Source of the DNA: CBDEFX01 sp965237635
GTDB taxonomy: Bacteria; Chloroflexota; Dehalococcoidia; Lucifugimonadales; CAUZJF01
NCBI GenBank assembly: GCA_965237635.1
Contig: CBDEFX010000002.1
Coordinates: forward strand, 868,001 to 932,000
DNA length: 64,000 nt
Direction of reading: 5' to 3'
Positions 7,738 to 16,226 of the stretch are shown in pieces (the first letter of the stretch is position 1; each line of letters opens with the position of its first letter). The position numbers and the translations under genes are program-made. Below the pieces are notes generated by a model. That model saw only the letters and a program-made list of their open reading frames with translations. It searched no databases and was not told where the DNA came from.

Positions 7738-8997
7738 CTACTGCTCTTCTTCCGGCTCGTAGGACACGATGAGGACATCGGACTCTTCCTCTCCAGTGCC
7801 CACGCTAGCTATAACTTCGATCAGATTGGGCCTCTCTGCTAGCTCAACCGTCCCTTCGAACCTGCCGTCCTCGTCAACCTCCAGGAACTGGTCCCCGACG
7901 GTCACCGCGGCGTCCACTCTCGTCCAGCCCCAGACAAGTATCGAAGGCGTGGTTACGAAGATGACGTCATCATCGGGCTCAGGCTGTGGAGCGATAATAT
8001 CGAGGAAAAATACCTCGCCAAGCGGGTCGTTCGTTGGTGTGGGCTCAGGGGTCGCCGTGGGAGTTGCCGTCGGCAGGGGCGTAGCGGTCTGCGTTGGGGT
8101 CGGCAACGGCGTCGCCGTGGATGTCGGCTCCACGGTACCGACTGGCTCGGTCGTAGCCGTCGGCTCGGTGGTAGCTGTCGGCTCAGCGGTAGCTGTCGGC
8201 TCTGGAGCTTCCTGCTCCTCAGCCTCGGTGACAACGTTGGGGCCGGGCTTGCCACCCTCGACCGGCACCGACAACTTGACTACCGGCTTAAAGATATATT
8301 CGCCCCGTCCTGTCACAGTCAGCGACCGGTCGCCTTCAAAATCGACGAGCAGCTCCGTGGTTTGACCCGCCTCTACCTCAAAGGATCGCGCGAACTGGAT
8401 CTTGTTGCTGGGCAGCTTCGCGGTTACGAGGTCATCCACGTTCAGTATCTTGAGCTCGACTCCATCGACGAGCATCCTTATCACCCTGTAGGTCCCGGGC
8501 TCCGCGGTGGCGTCCCCCAGCAGCTCGCTCACCCCGACCAGGTCCACAGGACCTTCCACGATGGTGACCCACGGGCTGCCTGCGCCCGTTTTGGCTTTGT
8601 TAACTTCGACGCTACTCAGCGTAATCAGGTATTGCTCGACGTCCGGTGGTGGCGGGTCGGTGACCTGAATCTCGATTGTGCCCGTGTCAGCGACAGGTTC
8701 CGCCGTCTGTGTTGGGGTCGGTGGGGCGGGAGTCGGGCTGGCGGCTGGCGCCTGAGTCGGCGTCGGCGCCTCTGGCATGGTCGTGGCGGTGGCGGCCACT
8801 ACAGCTGGAGTCGCGGTTGGCGCCTCTAGGGTTGGGCTCACGGTAGCAGGGACCGCAGTCGGAGAGACGGCTAAGGGCGCTGTCGGCTGTTCGGGGGTGG
8901 GTGTCGGTTCCGGGTCCCCTCCGCACGCGACAGCTACCGCTATCGCAGCTACGGCAGGCAGCAGTATGGACGCCTTAGAGAATATACCAGTGTGCAT
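7738..8997 (-). CDS. DUF4382-containing lipoprotein
   Basis: About 419 aa from ATG 8997. The signal peptide ILLPAVAAIAVAVACGG has a lipobox (Ala-Val-Ala-Cys), so the protein is probably lipid-anchored outside the membrane. A Pro/Thr/Ala linker (~residues 25-95) leads to a DUF4382 domain (IEIQVTDPPPPDVEQYLITL, VEVNK, WVTI, GTYRVIRMLVDGVEL, FKPVVKL). A second PTATAEPT linker precedes a C-terminal beta-sandwich of ~75 residues (SILVWGWTRVDAAVTVGD...FEGTVELAERPNLIEVIAS), like Ig-like/Big_9 domains. DUF4382 function is unknown. An alternative start at 9027 would precede the signal peptide. Confidence 0.75.
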   Translation of the reverse strand: MHTGIFSKASILLPAVAAIAVAVACGGDPEPTPTPEQPTAPLAVSPTAVPATVSPTLEAPTATPAVVAATATTMPEAPTPTQAPAASPTPAPPTPTQTAEPVADTGTIEIQVTDPPPPDVEQYLITLSSVEVNKAKTGAGSPWVTIVEGPVDLVGVSELLGDATAEPGTYRVIRMLVDGVELKILNVDDLVTAKLPSNKIQFARSFEVEAGQTTELLVDFEGDRSLTVTGRGEYIFKPVVKLSVPVEGGKPGPNVVTEAEEQEAPEPTATAEPTATTEPTATTEPVGTVEPTSTATPLPTPTQTATPLPTATPTATPEPTPTNDPLGEVFFLDIIAPQPEPDDDVIFVTTPSILVWGWTRVDAAVTVGDQFLEVDEDGRFEGTVELAERPNLIEVIASVGTGEEESDVLIVSYEPEEEQ

Positions 8998-9014
8998 GTC
9001 TGGGAAACCCAATT

Positions 9015-9881
9015 GAGGTATCCTCAAAAAGTGTGTAAACGGTCAGGCGGTGTACCCTCTCTCTGAACAACACGGGCTCAAGGCCCAAGAGAGGAGATAG
9101 ACCGCCCATGAGGAAGGAAAGTACTGAGAGTAGGTCGGAGTCAAGGCCGGAGTGGGAGCAGTTGGAGGATTGGGTGCGAAGCCAGGTCCAGCGGCTGATC
9201 CAGGAGTTGCTGGAGGAGGAGGTGACGGAGTTTCTAGGAAGGGCGAAGTCGGCGCTCAGATCCGACTCGGACTCAGATACCGGCTATCGGAACGGATACG
9301 GCAGAGCCCGGAGGCTTACGCTGAGTTCGGGAACGATACAGCTGAGGCGGCCGCGAGTCCGCGATACCGAGGAGGAGTTCGAGAGCCGGCTGCTGCCGCT
9401 GTCCGTCAACAGGACCAGGAAGATTGCTGAGCTGATCCCCGAGCTGTACTTGCACGGTCTATCCGAAGGCGACTTCGACCTGGCGGTGCGGGGACTGCTG
9501 GGACGAGGACGCACCGGTATCGGCGAGCACGGTAGCCCGGTTGAAGGATAAGTGGAACGATGAGCTTGCCCAATGGCGCGCTAGGCCCCTGGATGACCTG
9601 GAAGTGGGTGTACATGTGGGTGGATGGAGTCTACGTCAAGGCTGGTCTTGAGCGGGAGAAGGCGGCGATCCTGGTGGTGATGGCGGCCCTGAGCGACGGA
9701 AGGAAGGTGGTGGTCGAGCGCGATTCCCGGATACAGGGAGTCCATAGAGAGCTGGTCCGATGTGCTCAGGGACATGAGGCGCCGCGGGCTGGAGTGCCCA
9801 AGACTGGTAATTGGAGACGGACATCTGGGCATCTGGGGAGCTCTGCGCAACGTCTATCCGCAGGCGGCTGAGCAACGCTGC
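9015..9881 (+). mobile_element. IS256-family element, truncated 5' part
   Basis: The left end GAGGTATCCTCAAAAAGTG starts at 9015 and matches the corresponding end of the complete element at 33539-36621. Homology stops after GAGCAACGCTGC at 9881, so about one third of the element, including the right end, is gone. No partner target duplication is visible. Confidence 0.88.
9108..9881 (+). pseudogene. IS256 (mutator-type) transposase, frameshifted and truncated
   Basis: It begins MRKESTESRSESRPEWEQLE with GAGGAG upstream, and encodes the N-terminal domain and GYRNGYGRARRLTL...RPRVRDTEEEFES. The frame breaks near 9500: LLGRGRTG stands where the other copy reads LLGEDAPVSAS. Further frame changes follow around 9590-9720. 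The middle carries MWVDGVYVKAGL, including the first catalytic Asp region, and VIGDGHLG in another frame. The C-terminal half is missing. Intact members are ~400 aa. Confidence 0.87.
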
Positions 9882-9891
9882 AGGAAGAAGC

Positions 9892-9999
9892 CTAGCGGTT
9901 CTTCTTACGAGGCGCTGGTTTCTTCACTGGCGGCGTGTTGACCAGCGCTCCGATTATCCGCCGTGCCTGCTCCGGTATAGCACGCTTCTTGCCGTTCAT
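9892..9999 (-). CDS. Small basic protein, 35 aa
   Basis: ATG at 9999 has TAGGAG eight bases upstream. The 35-aa product starts MNGKKRAIPEQARRIIGALV and ends VKKPAPRKKNR, and about one third is Lys/Arg. It resembles tiny nucleic-acid-binding proteins in phages and mobile islands, but I recognise no family. The gene abuts the truncated IS256 and belongs with the odd tRNA and HARE-HTH gene in a short island. Confidence 0.4.
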   Translation of the reverse strand: MNGKKRAIPEQARRIIGALVNTPPVKKPAPRKKNR

Positions 10000-10019
10000 G
10001 CTGCGCTCCTAGAATAGGG

Positions 10020-10111
10020 AAGAAGGACGACACCCCAGCAGGGGGCTGGCCTCAAATCCAATGCAGGTGCTAGAACACCTGCCTGGAGCCAATTGCGATG
10101 TCGCCCTTCTT
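10020..10111. ncRNA. Candidate structured RNA or long inverted repeat
   Basis: AAGAAGGACGACA (10020-10032) pairs with TGTCGCCCTTCTT (10099-10111) over 13 positions with one A-C mismatch. Inside are a CCCC/GGGG hairpin (~10033-10046) and a perfect 7-bp hairpin GCAGGTG-CTAGAA-CACCTGC (~10063-10082). No coding frame is convincing. It superficially resembles a long-arm tRNA (a TCA triplet in the middle loop) but has no TTCRA T-loop and a weak anticodon stem. Strand and function unknown. Confidence 0.3.
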
Positions 10112-10139
10112 AGTGCGCCCCTAATCAGGGCACTTTGAT

Positions 10140-10230
10140 GGGTGGATGGCTGAGCGGATTAAAACGACGGTCTCCAAAACCGTTGTAGGTGATAGTACCA
10201 CCTACCGGGAGTTCGAATCTCCCTCCACCC
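10140..10230 (+). tRNA. Class II (long variable arm) tRNA-like gene, anticodon CCA
   Basis: The acceptor GGGTGGA/TCCACCC is a perfect 7 bp. The D-arm is serine-type (GCTGAGCGGATTAAAAC) but has one mismatch in the three-pair stem. The anticodon stem ACGGT/ACCGT is perfect with loop CTCCAAA (anticodon CCA, 10174-10176). The variable arm GTAGGTG/CACCTAC is a perfect 7 bp. The T-arm GGGAG-TTCGAAT-CTCCC is canonical. Position 73 is T, and the bases after it are CCGCCA. By anticodon it would read UGG (Trp). By architecture it is serine-like; normal tRNA-Trp has a short variable loop. It may be an unusual allo-tRNA, a phage-type tRNA or a decaying gene. Confidence 0.7.
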
Positions 10231-10326
10231 TCCGCCACTAACCCTAGACACTGGGAGAGTCGGGTCAATAGCTAAGACATTCAAGATTTTAAGGGAAATT
10301 GGCTATAACACTAAAGGAGGAACGCT

Positions 10327-10758
10327 ATGGGTCAGCAGTCTACAGCCGTGGACTTACGAGCCTTGCTCAAAGAACTGGAAGCCAAGAAACAGAAAATCGA
10401 CAAGGAATTTGAAGCACTTCATCTAGTAATCCGTCTCAACCAAGAGCGTTCAAGTGGGATTGCTAGTGGACGGCGTGCCAGTACTTACGCTCAAGAACTG
10501 ACAGATGCCATCTACGATATCCTATTGTCAGAACGCCCATTGCACCGCATGGCCATATTGGGGAAAGTTACTGAACGTGGAGTTCATGTTGGCGGAAGTA
10601 AGCCGGTCAATTCAATAGGCTCTTATCTCAGCACTGACCAACGTTTCAAGAATTGTGGTAGGGGAATGTGGACATTGACGGAGGAACCACAGGCAGTAGA
10701 TAACATCCCAGACATTCTAGGTGGAATGGATTCCGAAGCCGAAAATCCTCCCTGGTGA
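10327..10758 (+). CDS. HARE-HTH (winged helix) domain protein
   Basis: A 143-aa protein with a strong AAAGGAGG site nine bases before ATG. Residues ~5-45 form a charged helix (LLKELEAKKQKIDKEFEALHLVI). Residues ~57-118 match the HARE-HTH/ASXL-type winged helix (ELTDAIYDILLSERPLHRMAILGKV...YLSTDQRFKNCGRGMWTL). Such domains bind DNA and often occur with restriction, methylation or mobile-element functions. The gene and its leader are visibly richer in A+T than the neighbours, which suggests transfer together with the tRNA-like gene. Confidence 0.75.
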   Translation: MGQQSTAVDLRALLKELEAKKQKIDKEFEALHLVIRLNQERSSGIASGRRASTYAQELTDAIYDILLSERPLHRMAILGKVTERGVHVGGSKPVNSIGSYLSTDQRFKNCGRGMWTLTEEPQAVDNIPDILGGMDSEAENPPW

Positions 10759-10827
10759 TCTATCCCATAGCTTCCGCGTTCGCCTCCGTTCCCAGGTAAG
10801 TTTGTATATAATTCCCTTTCCAAAGGG

Positions 10828-10890
10828 GGCGCGCCCCCGGCGCCTGTCCTGAGCGAAGTCGAAGGAGCGGGGGTCTGGGGGGAACCCCCA
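10828..10890. repeat. GC-rich intergenic repeat unit
   Basis: Contains AGGGGGCGCGCCCCC, the block CTGAGCGAAGTCGAAGGAG and GGGGGTCTGGGGGGAACCCCC. Similar units (CTTCGGCAAGCTCAG, GGTCTGGGGAGGGG) occur at 18868-18945. These look like dispersed noncoding repeats rather than genes. Confidence 0.45.
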
Positions 10891-11014
10891 GCAAAACAAC
10901 GGCCAGGGCGGGCGGGAAAGGAGTCCTGAGATTCCCTCTTCAGGGTGTCCAAATCTCATTGCGGCATGGACGGCTCCGAGAGCTACAATGACGGGCCAGA
11001 GTGGAGGTCAGTGA

Positions 11015-12565
11015 ATGTCTCAGAAGAGCGACCAGAAACCCGACATCCTGATCATTCTTTCCGATCAGCATAGCGCCTCGATCACCGGCTGCTACGGCGA
11101 TCCTGTCGTGAGAACCCCGAATATCGACAGGTTGGCGGCCGAGGGAGCGCTATTCGAGCAGGCGTACTGCCCACTCCCGGTGTGTGCCCCCTCCCGAATG
11201 TCACTCATGACGGGGCGATACCCACATGACATCGAGTGCTGGGATAACGCCGCCGCTTTGGCCTCCGATATCCCGACCTTCGCCCACGCCCTGGGTATCG
11301 CGGGATACGAGGTCGTCATCAACGGACGTGCGCACTGGAATGGGCCTGACCAGAGACACGGTTTCAAAGACCGGCTGGTGGGCGACGTCTCCCAATCATA
11401 TTGGGGCGGGGGTGCCAACGAGTGGTGGGTCAGAGTAAAAGATACGACGTACCTCACCGGCATGGAAGGCTTCTATCGTCCCGCCATAACCACCTTCTCC
11501 GGGCCCGGTTGGAGCCAATTCCTGGACTACGACGCCGCGGTCCTGGAGGCCGCGCTGGAGTTCATCAGAGACCGTTCGGCAGTGTCCGATAGGGACCCGT
11601 TCTGTCTTGTCGTCGGCTTTTCATCACCCCACTACTGGTTCGCCTGCCCGCAGGAGGACTATGACCTTTACGACGGCAAAATAGATGCGCCACTCCTGCC
11701 TGACGACCATCCTGAATCGCTGCACCCATCCAACCGGGAGATGGTCATCGCAGCGGACCTGGAGTCGATACCGCTGGAGGACGTGATAAGGACGAGGACG
11801 GCCTACTACGGCCTTGTCACCTTTACCGATAGGATGATCGGACAGCTCGTCGATGCCCTGGAGCACAACGGGCTCAAAGACAACACCCTCACCCTCTACT
11901 CGACGGACCACGGGGAGATGGCCGGAGAGCACGGCATGTGGTGGAAGCACAACTTTTACGAGGGGGCAAGCCACATACCCCTCATAGTCTCCTTCCCCGG
12001 CAGGCTTCCACAGGGCAAAAGAGTCGCAGAGCCAGTCAGCCTGGTGGACGTGCTCCCTTCGCTATGCGACTGGACGGGCGCCCCTCCTCCTCCGAAGCTA
12101 GCGGGCCGCAGTCTGGACTCTCTGATCAAAGGGGAGAAATGGCCTGATGAACGCGCCGTGTTCTCGGAGCTCTATCGCAGGTTTCCCGGGGAATCTGCCA
12201 TCGTAGCTCGCATGGTGAGACAGGGAGTCTGGAAATACAACTACTACCATGGGCAGCCGTCGGAGATGTTCAACCTTGAGGAGGACCCGCGAGAGTTTCA
12301 CAACGTCGCAGAAGACCCGGCCTACCAGGACATACGCGGTAAGCTGGAGAAGCTGGTTCTCGAAGGCTGGCCCCCTGAGGAAATACTACCGAAGCTTCGC
12401 GAATTCAAGCAGAGGGTCGACTACCTGGAGCAATGGACCAGGGCCGTGAATCCCCCGGACCCTGACCAGTGGGAAGGAATGAAACCGCCCTTCCCTGACG
12501 AGTGGAGGCAGAATGCCCTGTCGCTGCCCGAGTACGCCAACTGGCTACGGAACAGAGAATCCTGA
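11015..12565 (+). CDS. Sulfatase (type I, Cys-type)
   Basis: A 516-aa sulfatase of the alkaline phosphatase superfamily. N-terminal metal site ILIILSDQHSASITGCYG, the signature VCAPSRMSLMTGRYP with Cys57 in C-x-P-S-R (converted to formylglycine by FGE, encoded elsewhere), and a second metal motif TLYSTDHGEMAGEHGMWWK. The C-terminal subdomain ends near YANWLRN. There is no signal peptide, so it is probably cytoplasmic. Such enzymes release sulfate from sulfated sugars or other esters; the substrate cannot be read. The length is normal for the family. The gene stands alone after a GC-rich repeat. Confidence 0.92.
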   Translation: MSQKSDQKPDILIILSDQHSASITGCYGDPVVRTPNIDRLAAEGALFEQAYCPLPVCAPSRMSLMTGRYPHDIECWDNAAALASDIPTFAHALGIAGYEVVINGRAHWNGPDQRHGFKDRLVGDVSQSYWGGGANEWWVRVKDTTYLTGMEGFYRPAITTFSGPGWSQFLDYDAAVLEAALEFIRDRSAVSDRDPFCLVVGFSSPHYWFACPQEDYDLYDGKIDAPLLPDDHPESLHPSNREMVIAADLESIPLEDVIRTRTAYYGLVTFTDRMIGQLVDALEHNGLKDNTLTLYSTDHGEMAGEHGMWWKHNFYEGASHIPLIVSFPGRLPQGKRVAEPVSLVDVLPSLCDWTGAPPPPKLAGRSLDSLIKGEKWPDERAVFSELYRRFPGESAIVARMVRQGVWKYNYYHGQPSEMFNLEEDPREFHNVAEDPAYQDIRGKLEKLVLEGWPPEEILPKLREFKQRVDYLEQWTRAVNPPDPDQWEGMKPPFPDEWRQNALSLPEYANWLRNRES

Positions 12566-12633
12566 CATGACATGGATATCTAGCTGTGGATTCGTGGTTT
12601 GGTAGAGGAATCGGGCGCTTGAGCCGGGGTAGC

Positions 12634-12948
12634 CTAATCGACGATTGTGTGGTCGATATTGCACTCGCCTCTCGTGTCGACGGCGTGGAAATAGAAGTGG
12701 GAGTTGTCGTCGATGGGGCGTCGCCAGCGGTACTCAGGAAACCGCGCTTTGGCCGCAACTTCCAAGTCACGCCACTCTCCCGCCGTTGGGCTCCCTGAAT
12801 GTCGCTTCAAGACGACCAGTGGCAGGGAGTATCGAGAGCACTCAGCCCAGACTCCAAGACCGTTGTTTTGTCTTGCCAGGTCCCCTGTTGCACAGAGGCC
12901 GCATGGACTCGCCTCGTCAGGCGTCGGGTATCGCGTGAACTCAGCCAT
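12634..12948 (-). CDS. Hypothetical 104-aa protein
   Basis: Starts MAEFTRYPTPDEASPCGLC and includes the pair CGLC, an aromatic-rich middle and HFYFHAVDTRGECNIDHTIVD. I do not recognise a family. No signal peptide or membrane segment. The ribosome-binding site before ATG 12948 is weak, which keeps confidence modest. It lies between the sulfatase and two tRNA genes. The bases between it and 13168 hold nothing I can identify. Confidence 0.45.
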   Translation of the reverse strand: MAEFTRYPTPDEASPCGLCATGDLARQNNGLGVWAECSRYSLPLVVLKRHSGSPTAGEWRDLEVAAKARFPEYRWRRPIDDNSHFYFHAVDTRGECNIDHTIVD

Positions 12949-13168
12949 AACGAGAGACCACGGTATCGGGTGTGAAGCTGGGTGTTCAAGTAGCTCAGGG
13001 GTCTTGATGTGGGTTTCCCTACGCTTCTCTTGAGACGGGGCACGTCAAGGGGTATAAAGACGATGCAGCGGTAGGAGTGAAGCAAACGCGGCAAGATGTC
13101 GGCAAAAACAGAAGAGCCACCCGTCAAGGCGCCTCTTCTTAGCTACGGAGCCGTCAGACTATAGAAAC

Positions 13169-13254
13169 TGGTGCCGAAGGTGGGATTCGAACCCACACAC
13201 CCTTGCGAGTACTACGCCCTGAACGTAGCGCGTCTACCGTTCCGCCACTTCGGC
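13169..13254 (-). tRNA. tRNA-Leu (CAG)
   Basis: On the minus strand: acceptor GCCGAAG/CTTCGGC, leucine-type D-arm (GTGGCGGAACGGTAGACGC), anticodon stem CTACG/CGTAG with loop TTCAGGG (CAG), long variable arm, T-loop TTCGAAT, discriminator A and encoded CCA. Confidence 0.95.
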
Positions 13255-13270
13255 GCGCTGATGCCCTTAA

Positions 13271-13346
13271 TGGTGGGCGGTCGAGGGGTCGAACCTCGGA
13301 CCTCTTGCGTGTGAAGCAAGCGCTCTAACCACTGAGCTAACCGCCC
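13271..13346 (-). tRNA. tRNA-Val (CAC)
   Basis: On the minus strand: acceptor GGGCGGT/ACCGCCC, D-arm TAGCTCAGTGGTTAGAGC, anticodon stem CTTGC/GCAAG with loop TTCACAC (CAC), T-arm with TTCGACC, A73 and encoded CCA. It lies 16 bp upstream of tRNA-Leu in the same direction, so they are probably cotranscribed. Confidence 0.95.
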
Positions 13347-13516
13347 GAAATTCCGTCCTCTGGAACGCCTCAGCCACCTGAACGTGATTATACTGCGACT
13401 CGTCGACCCACATCAAATGGTGCTCGTACCACGATATTGCGTGCGTCACCGACACAAGGTACGATGTTCTGGCGTCCTGAACCATACAGAAAACGTCGCG
13501 CCAAGGAGACCCTGAG

Positions 13517-14245
13517 ATGCGCCTAACGCTGATGGGCTGTGAATACGCCGGCAAGCGGACCCTTGGTGTGGAGATCTCGAGGTGGTGGGCCGATCAGACC
13601 GGCAGCGAGTTCCACGAGCCGCCTCACCTGAACTTCCACGACCATTTCACTGTGCCCCATGTGGTACACGCGGTGGGTCACGAGGACCACAAGGAGCTGT
13701 CCGAACGCCAGATGCTCGACCTCAATCCCGGCCTCCTGGAGCACTACCAGCGTTACCAGATCGGCAACAAGCTGCATAGTGGGTATCTTACGGGGCCTGA
13801 TCTCTTCTTGATCGATTGGTTCTACGCTGATGCGGTCTTTGCTCCGCTCTACTACGGCTACGGCGGGCCCGGCCAGTACGCCGACCGCCACGCAATGGCC
13901 CGACACATGGAGGAGGAGCTTCTAAAGACCATGCCGGAAATGATACTCGTCATGATGAAGGCGTCCCCGGAGGTGATACGACAGCGCAAGCGGGAAGGCA
14001 AAAGCATCTTCCCAGGGAGACACAAAGCTACACACTTCAAAGGAGAAGACGCGGAACTGGTCCTTAGCAAGTTCCAGGATGAGTACGACGTCTCGTTGAT
14101 ACGCCACAAATTCACTCTAGATACAACAAGCGCCACAGTGGATGAGACCCTGCAGGAGTTCATTTCGGGTATCAAGAAGTTCATTACGCCCGAGGACCGG
14201 CTCCGAGTCCTTGCTCATAAGTCGTCCGATATCCCGTGGCTGTGA
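13517..14245 (+). CDS. P-loop kinase-like protein
   Basis: A 242-aa protein with an N-terminal nucleotide-binding loop, MGCEYAGKRTLG (residues ~6-17; Lys13). It has a Walker-B-like LFLIDWFYADAVF and a lid-like Arg/Lys cluster (RQRKREGKSIFPGRHK), an architecture like small-molecule or nucleoside kinases. The substrate is unknown. GGAGACCCTGAG precedes the ATG. Its 3' end overlaps the next aldo/keto reductase gene by ten bases, so they are coexpressed. Confidence 0.6.
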   Translation: MRLTLMGCEYAGKRTLGVEISRWWADQTGSEFHEPPHLNFHDHFTVPHVVHAVGHEDHKELSERQMLDLNPGLLEHYQRYQIGNKLHSGYLTGPDLFLIDWFYADAVFAPLYYGYGGPGQYADRHAMARHMEEELLKTMPEMILVMMKASPEVIRQRKREGKSIFPGRHKATHFKGEDAELVLSKFQDEYDVSLIRHKFTLDTTSATVDETLQEFISGIKKFITPEDRLRVLAHKSSDIPWL

Positions 14246-15084
14246 GGCCGACACGCAAATTCATTGCATCGGACCCCGATGAAACCGCAGGGCCTACGGT
14301 GGACTATAAGCAGCTAGGCGACACAAGCGTCAAAGTGCCTGAGATAGGTCTGGGCACCTGGCAGTACAGGGGAGGTGTCGAGCCCCTACGGAAGGGCATT
14401 TCGGTTGGGGCCTTCCTCATCGATACTGCGGAGTCCTACGGCACCGAGGACGCGGTCGGCGAAGCCGTCAGGTCGATCCGCCCGGATGTCTTCGTCGCGA
14501 CCAAGGTGTCGCCTTCCCACTTCAAGTACGACGACATGCTCCGGGCAGCCGACAAAAGCATACAGCGCCTTGGAACTGACTACATAGACCTGTACCAGCT
14601 CCACTGGCCCAGTTCGTCCGTCCCAATCGAGGAGACCATGCGGGCGATGGACAAGCTAGTGGAGGATGGCAAGGTCCGGTCCATCGGCGTGAGCAACTTT
14701 TCCGTGGCCCAGTTCAAGGAGGCCCAGGCCGCCACTGGGAACAAGATCGTGTCCAACCAGGTCGTCTATAACCTCGCCGACAGGGGCATTGAACGTGAGA
14801 TTCTGCCCTTTTCTCAGGCGAACGACGTGACCGTCATCGCCTACAGCCCTCTGGCCGAGGGCATGCGAAACTTGAAGTCAAGACTGAAGGGTCAGGCGTT
14901 GGAGAAGGTGGCACAAGCAAGCGGCAAGACCGTGGCACAGGTCGCCTTGAACTGGTGTATCTCCAAAGACAACGTTATCGCCATACCTAAGTCCAACTCC
15001 GCTCAACGCACCGAAGAGAACTGCGGGGCTTCGGGCTGGCGGCTCGCGGATGACCATATGCGGCTTCTTGAAGAGGCTCGCTAG
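14236..15084 (+). CDS. Aldo/keto reductase
   Basis: About 282 aa with the AKR barrel motifs. The catalytic tetrad is visible as FLIDTAESYGTE (Asp and Tyr), FVATKVSP (Lys) and DLYQLHWP (His). The NADPH-binding end reads IAIPKSNSAQRTEEN. It should reduce a carbonyl or oxidise an alcohol with NADP(H); the substrate is not deducible. GTG at 14236 overlaps the upstream gene; a later start near VDYKQLGDTSV is possible. It is followed closely by a second AKR. Confidence 0.88.
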   Translation: MAVRPTRKFIASDPDETAGPTVDYKQLGDTSVKVPEIGLGTWQYRGGVEPLRKGISVGAFLIDTAESYGTEDAVGEAVRSIRPDVFVATKVSPSHFKYDDMLRAADKSIQRLGTDYIDLYQLHWPSSSVPIEETMRAMDKLVEDGKVRSIGVSNFSVAQFKEAQAATGNKIVSNQVVYNLADRGIEREILPFSQANDVTVIAYSPLAEGMRNLKSRLKGQALEKVAQASGKTVAQVALNWCISKDNVIAIPKSNSAQRTEENCGASGWRLADDHMRLLEEAR

Positions 15085-15127
15085 TGCGCAGACCGGAGGC
15101 TCCTTCGGAAAGGCATCACAGTTGAAA

Positions 15128-16075
15128 ATGACTCTGGAACTCAGGCCCTACGGGAATACCGGCGAACAGGTGACGGCCATCGGCTTTGGGGCCGCGAGCC
15201 TGGCCAAGTACTCGGTCGCCGATGGCGAGGCGACCGTCCGGCGGGCGCTGGAGCTCGGTATCAACTACTTCGATACCTCTCCGATCTACGGACGAGGCGC
15301 GTCACAGGTGATCCTCGGTGCGGCGCTGCAGGGACGGACAGAGCCGTACATGGTGGCCACCAAGCTGGGATACCTGGCTAACCCTCAGGACTTCCGGTCA
15401 AAGGACGCCCTTCGCACTCAGCTTTGGGAAAGTCTCCGTTCCTTGCGGCGGACCAATGTTGATGTGTTGCAGGTGCACATGTCTGAATGGTCCTGCTGGT
15501 GGGAGGACGACGCACCCGATGCGCAGCTCTTCAACACGAACGAGTCTTACGACTTTGCCAACGCGCCGGTGATGCAGGTGCTTAGGGACGCCAGGGACCA
15601 GGGCCTTTGTCGGTTCATCGGGATCACCGGTGACGAAGCCGACCAGGTCGCCCACGTTCTCCGCCATGTAGACGTCGACGCCTGCCTGATCGCATACCAC
15701 TCCAACCTGCTGTTCCGCCGCTCGCTTCAAGAGGCAATTCCACTGGCGCGTGAAAAGGGAGCGGCATTCGTTAGTGCTGGAGTACTCCATCCGTGCTTCC
15801 CCGGCTTCGGAAAGGCGGACTGGCTCGACACACCGCCCGCATGGGTGACGCCCGAGGTCCGTGGCCGCCTGGAGAAGCTGTACGACCTGCAGCGGGACTC
15901 CGGCCTGTCAATGGTGGACCTGGTCGTGCGCTACCCCCTGGCCAACCGCGACATCACGATTCTACTTCTGGGCGTGGGGAAAGTCGCGGAGCTCGAGGAC
16001 AGCGTCGAGGCCGCCCTGGCCGGCCCGCTGCCGGCTGACTTGCGCGCCGCCATTGACGAACTCGGCTTCTCGTAG
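15128..16075 (+). CDS. Aldo/keto reductase, L-fucose/galactose-dehydrogenase-like
   Basis: A 315-aa AKR from ATG 15128, chosen because MTLELRPYGNTGEQVTAIGFG is the usual AKR start. An upstream start in the same frame would overlap the preceding gene. Catalytic residues: YFDTSPIYGRG (Asp, Tyr), MVATKLGYL (Lys) and DVLQVHMSEW (His). The pattern is that of the D-threo-aldose/L-galactose dehydrogenase subgroup, but the assignment is tentative. It forms a pair with the upstream AKR and is followed by a 14-bp stem hairpin. Confidence 0.85.
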   Translation: MTLELRPYGNTGEQVTAIGFGAASLAKYSVADGEATVRRALELGINYFDTSPIYGRGASQVILGAALQGRTEPYMVATKLGYLANPQDFRSKDALRTQLWESLRSLRRTNVDVLQVHMSEWSCWWEDDAPDAQLFNTNESYDFANAPVMQVLRDARDQGLCRFIGITGDEADQVAHVLRHVDVDACLIAYHSNLLFRRSLQEAIPLAREKGAAFVSAGVLHPCFPGFGKADWLDTPPAWVTPEVRGRLEKLYDLQRDSGLSMVDLVVRYPLANRDITILLLGVGKVAELEDSVEAALAGPLPADLRAAIDELGFS

Positions 16076-16119
16076 CCCCACCGAGCGGCTTTACACAAGA
16101 AGTCGCCTCAAAATCGTCT

Positions 16120-16152
16120 CCCTTAGTCCCGATTCGGCATCGGGACTAAGGG
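16120..16152. repeat. 14-bp stem hairpin, CCCGATTCGGCATCGGG type
   Basis: CCCTTAGTCCCGAT and ATCGGGACTAAGGG pair perfectly around TCGGC. A shorter relative with the same core lies at 62424-62441. There is no T tract, so it is a dispersed palindrome rather than a classic terminator, although it could act as one for the AKR pair. Confidence 0.6.
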
Positions 16153-16226
16153 CCTGGGGACGGGGTGGTCCGGCGTCAAGCCACCACAACACCAGATGCT
16201 TCTCCCAGAGGAGTCATGATCACGGG

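Noticed and set aside
10020..10111. Structured element as tRNA-Sec
   Set aside because: A TCA triplet in the middle loop and a long arm look suggestive, but the anticodon stem has only three pairs, there is no T-loop TTCRA motif, and the outer helix is 13 bp continuous.
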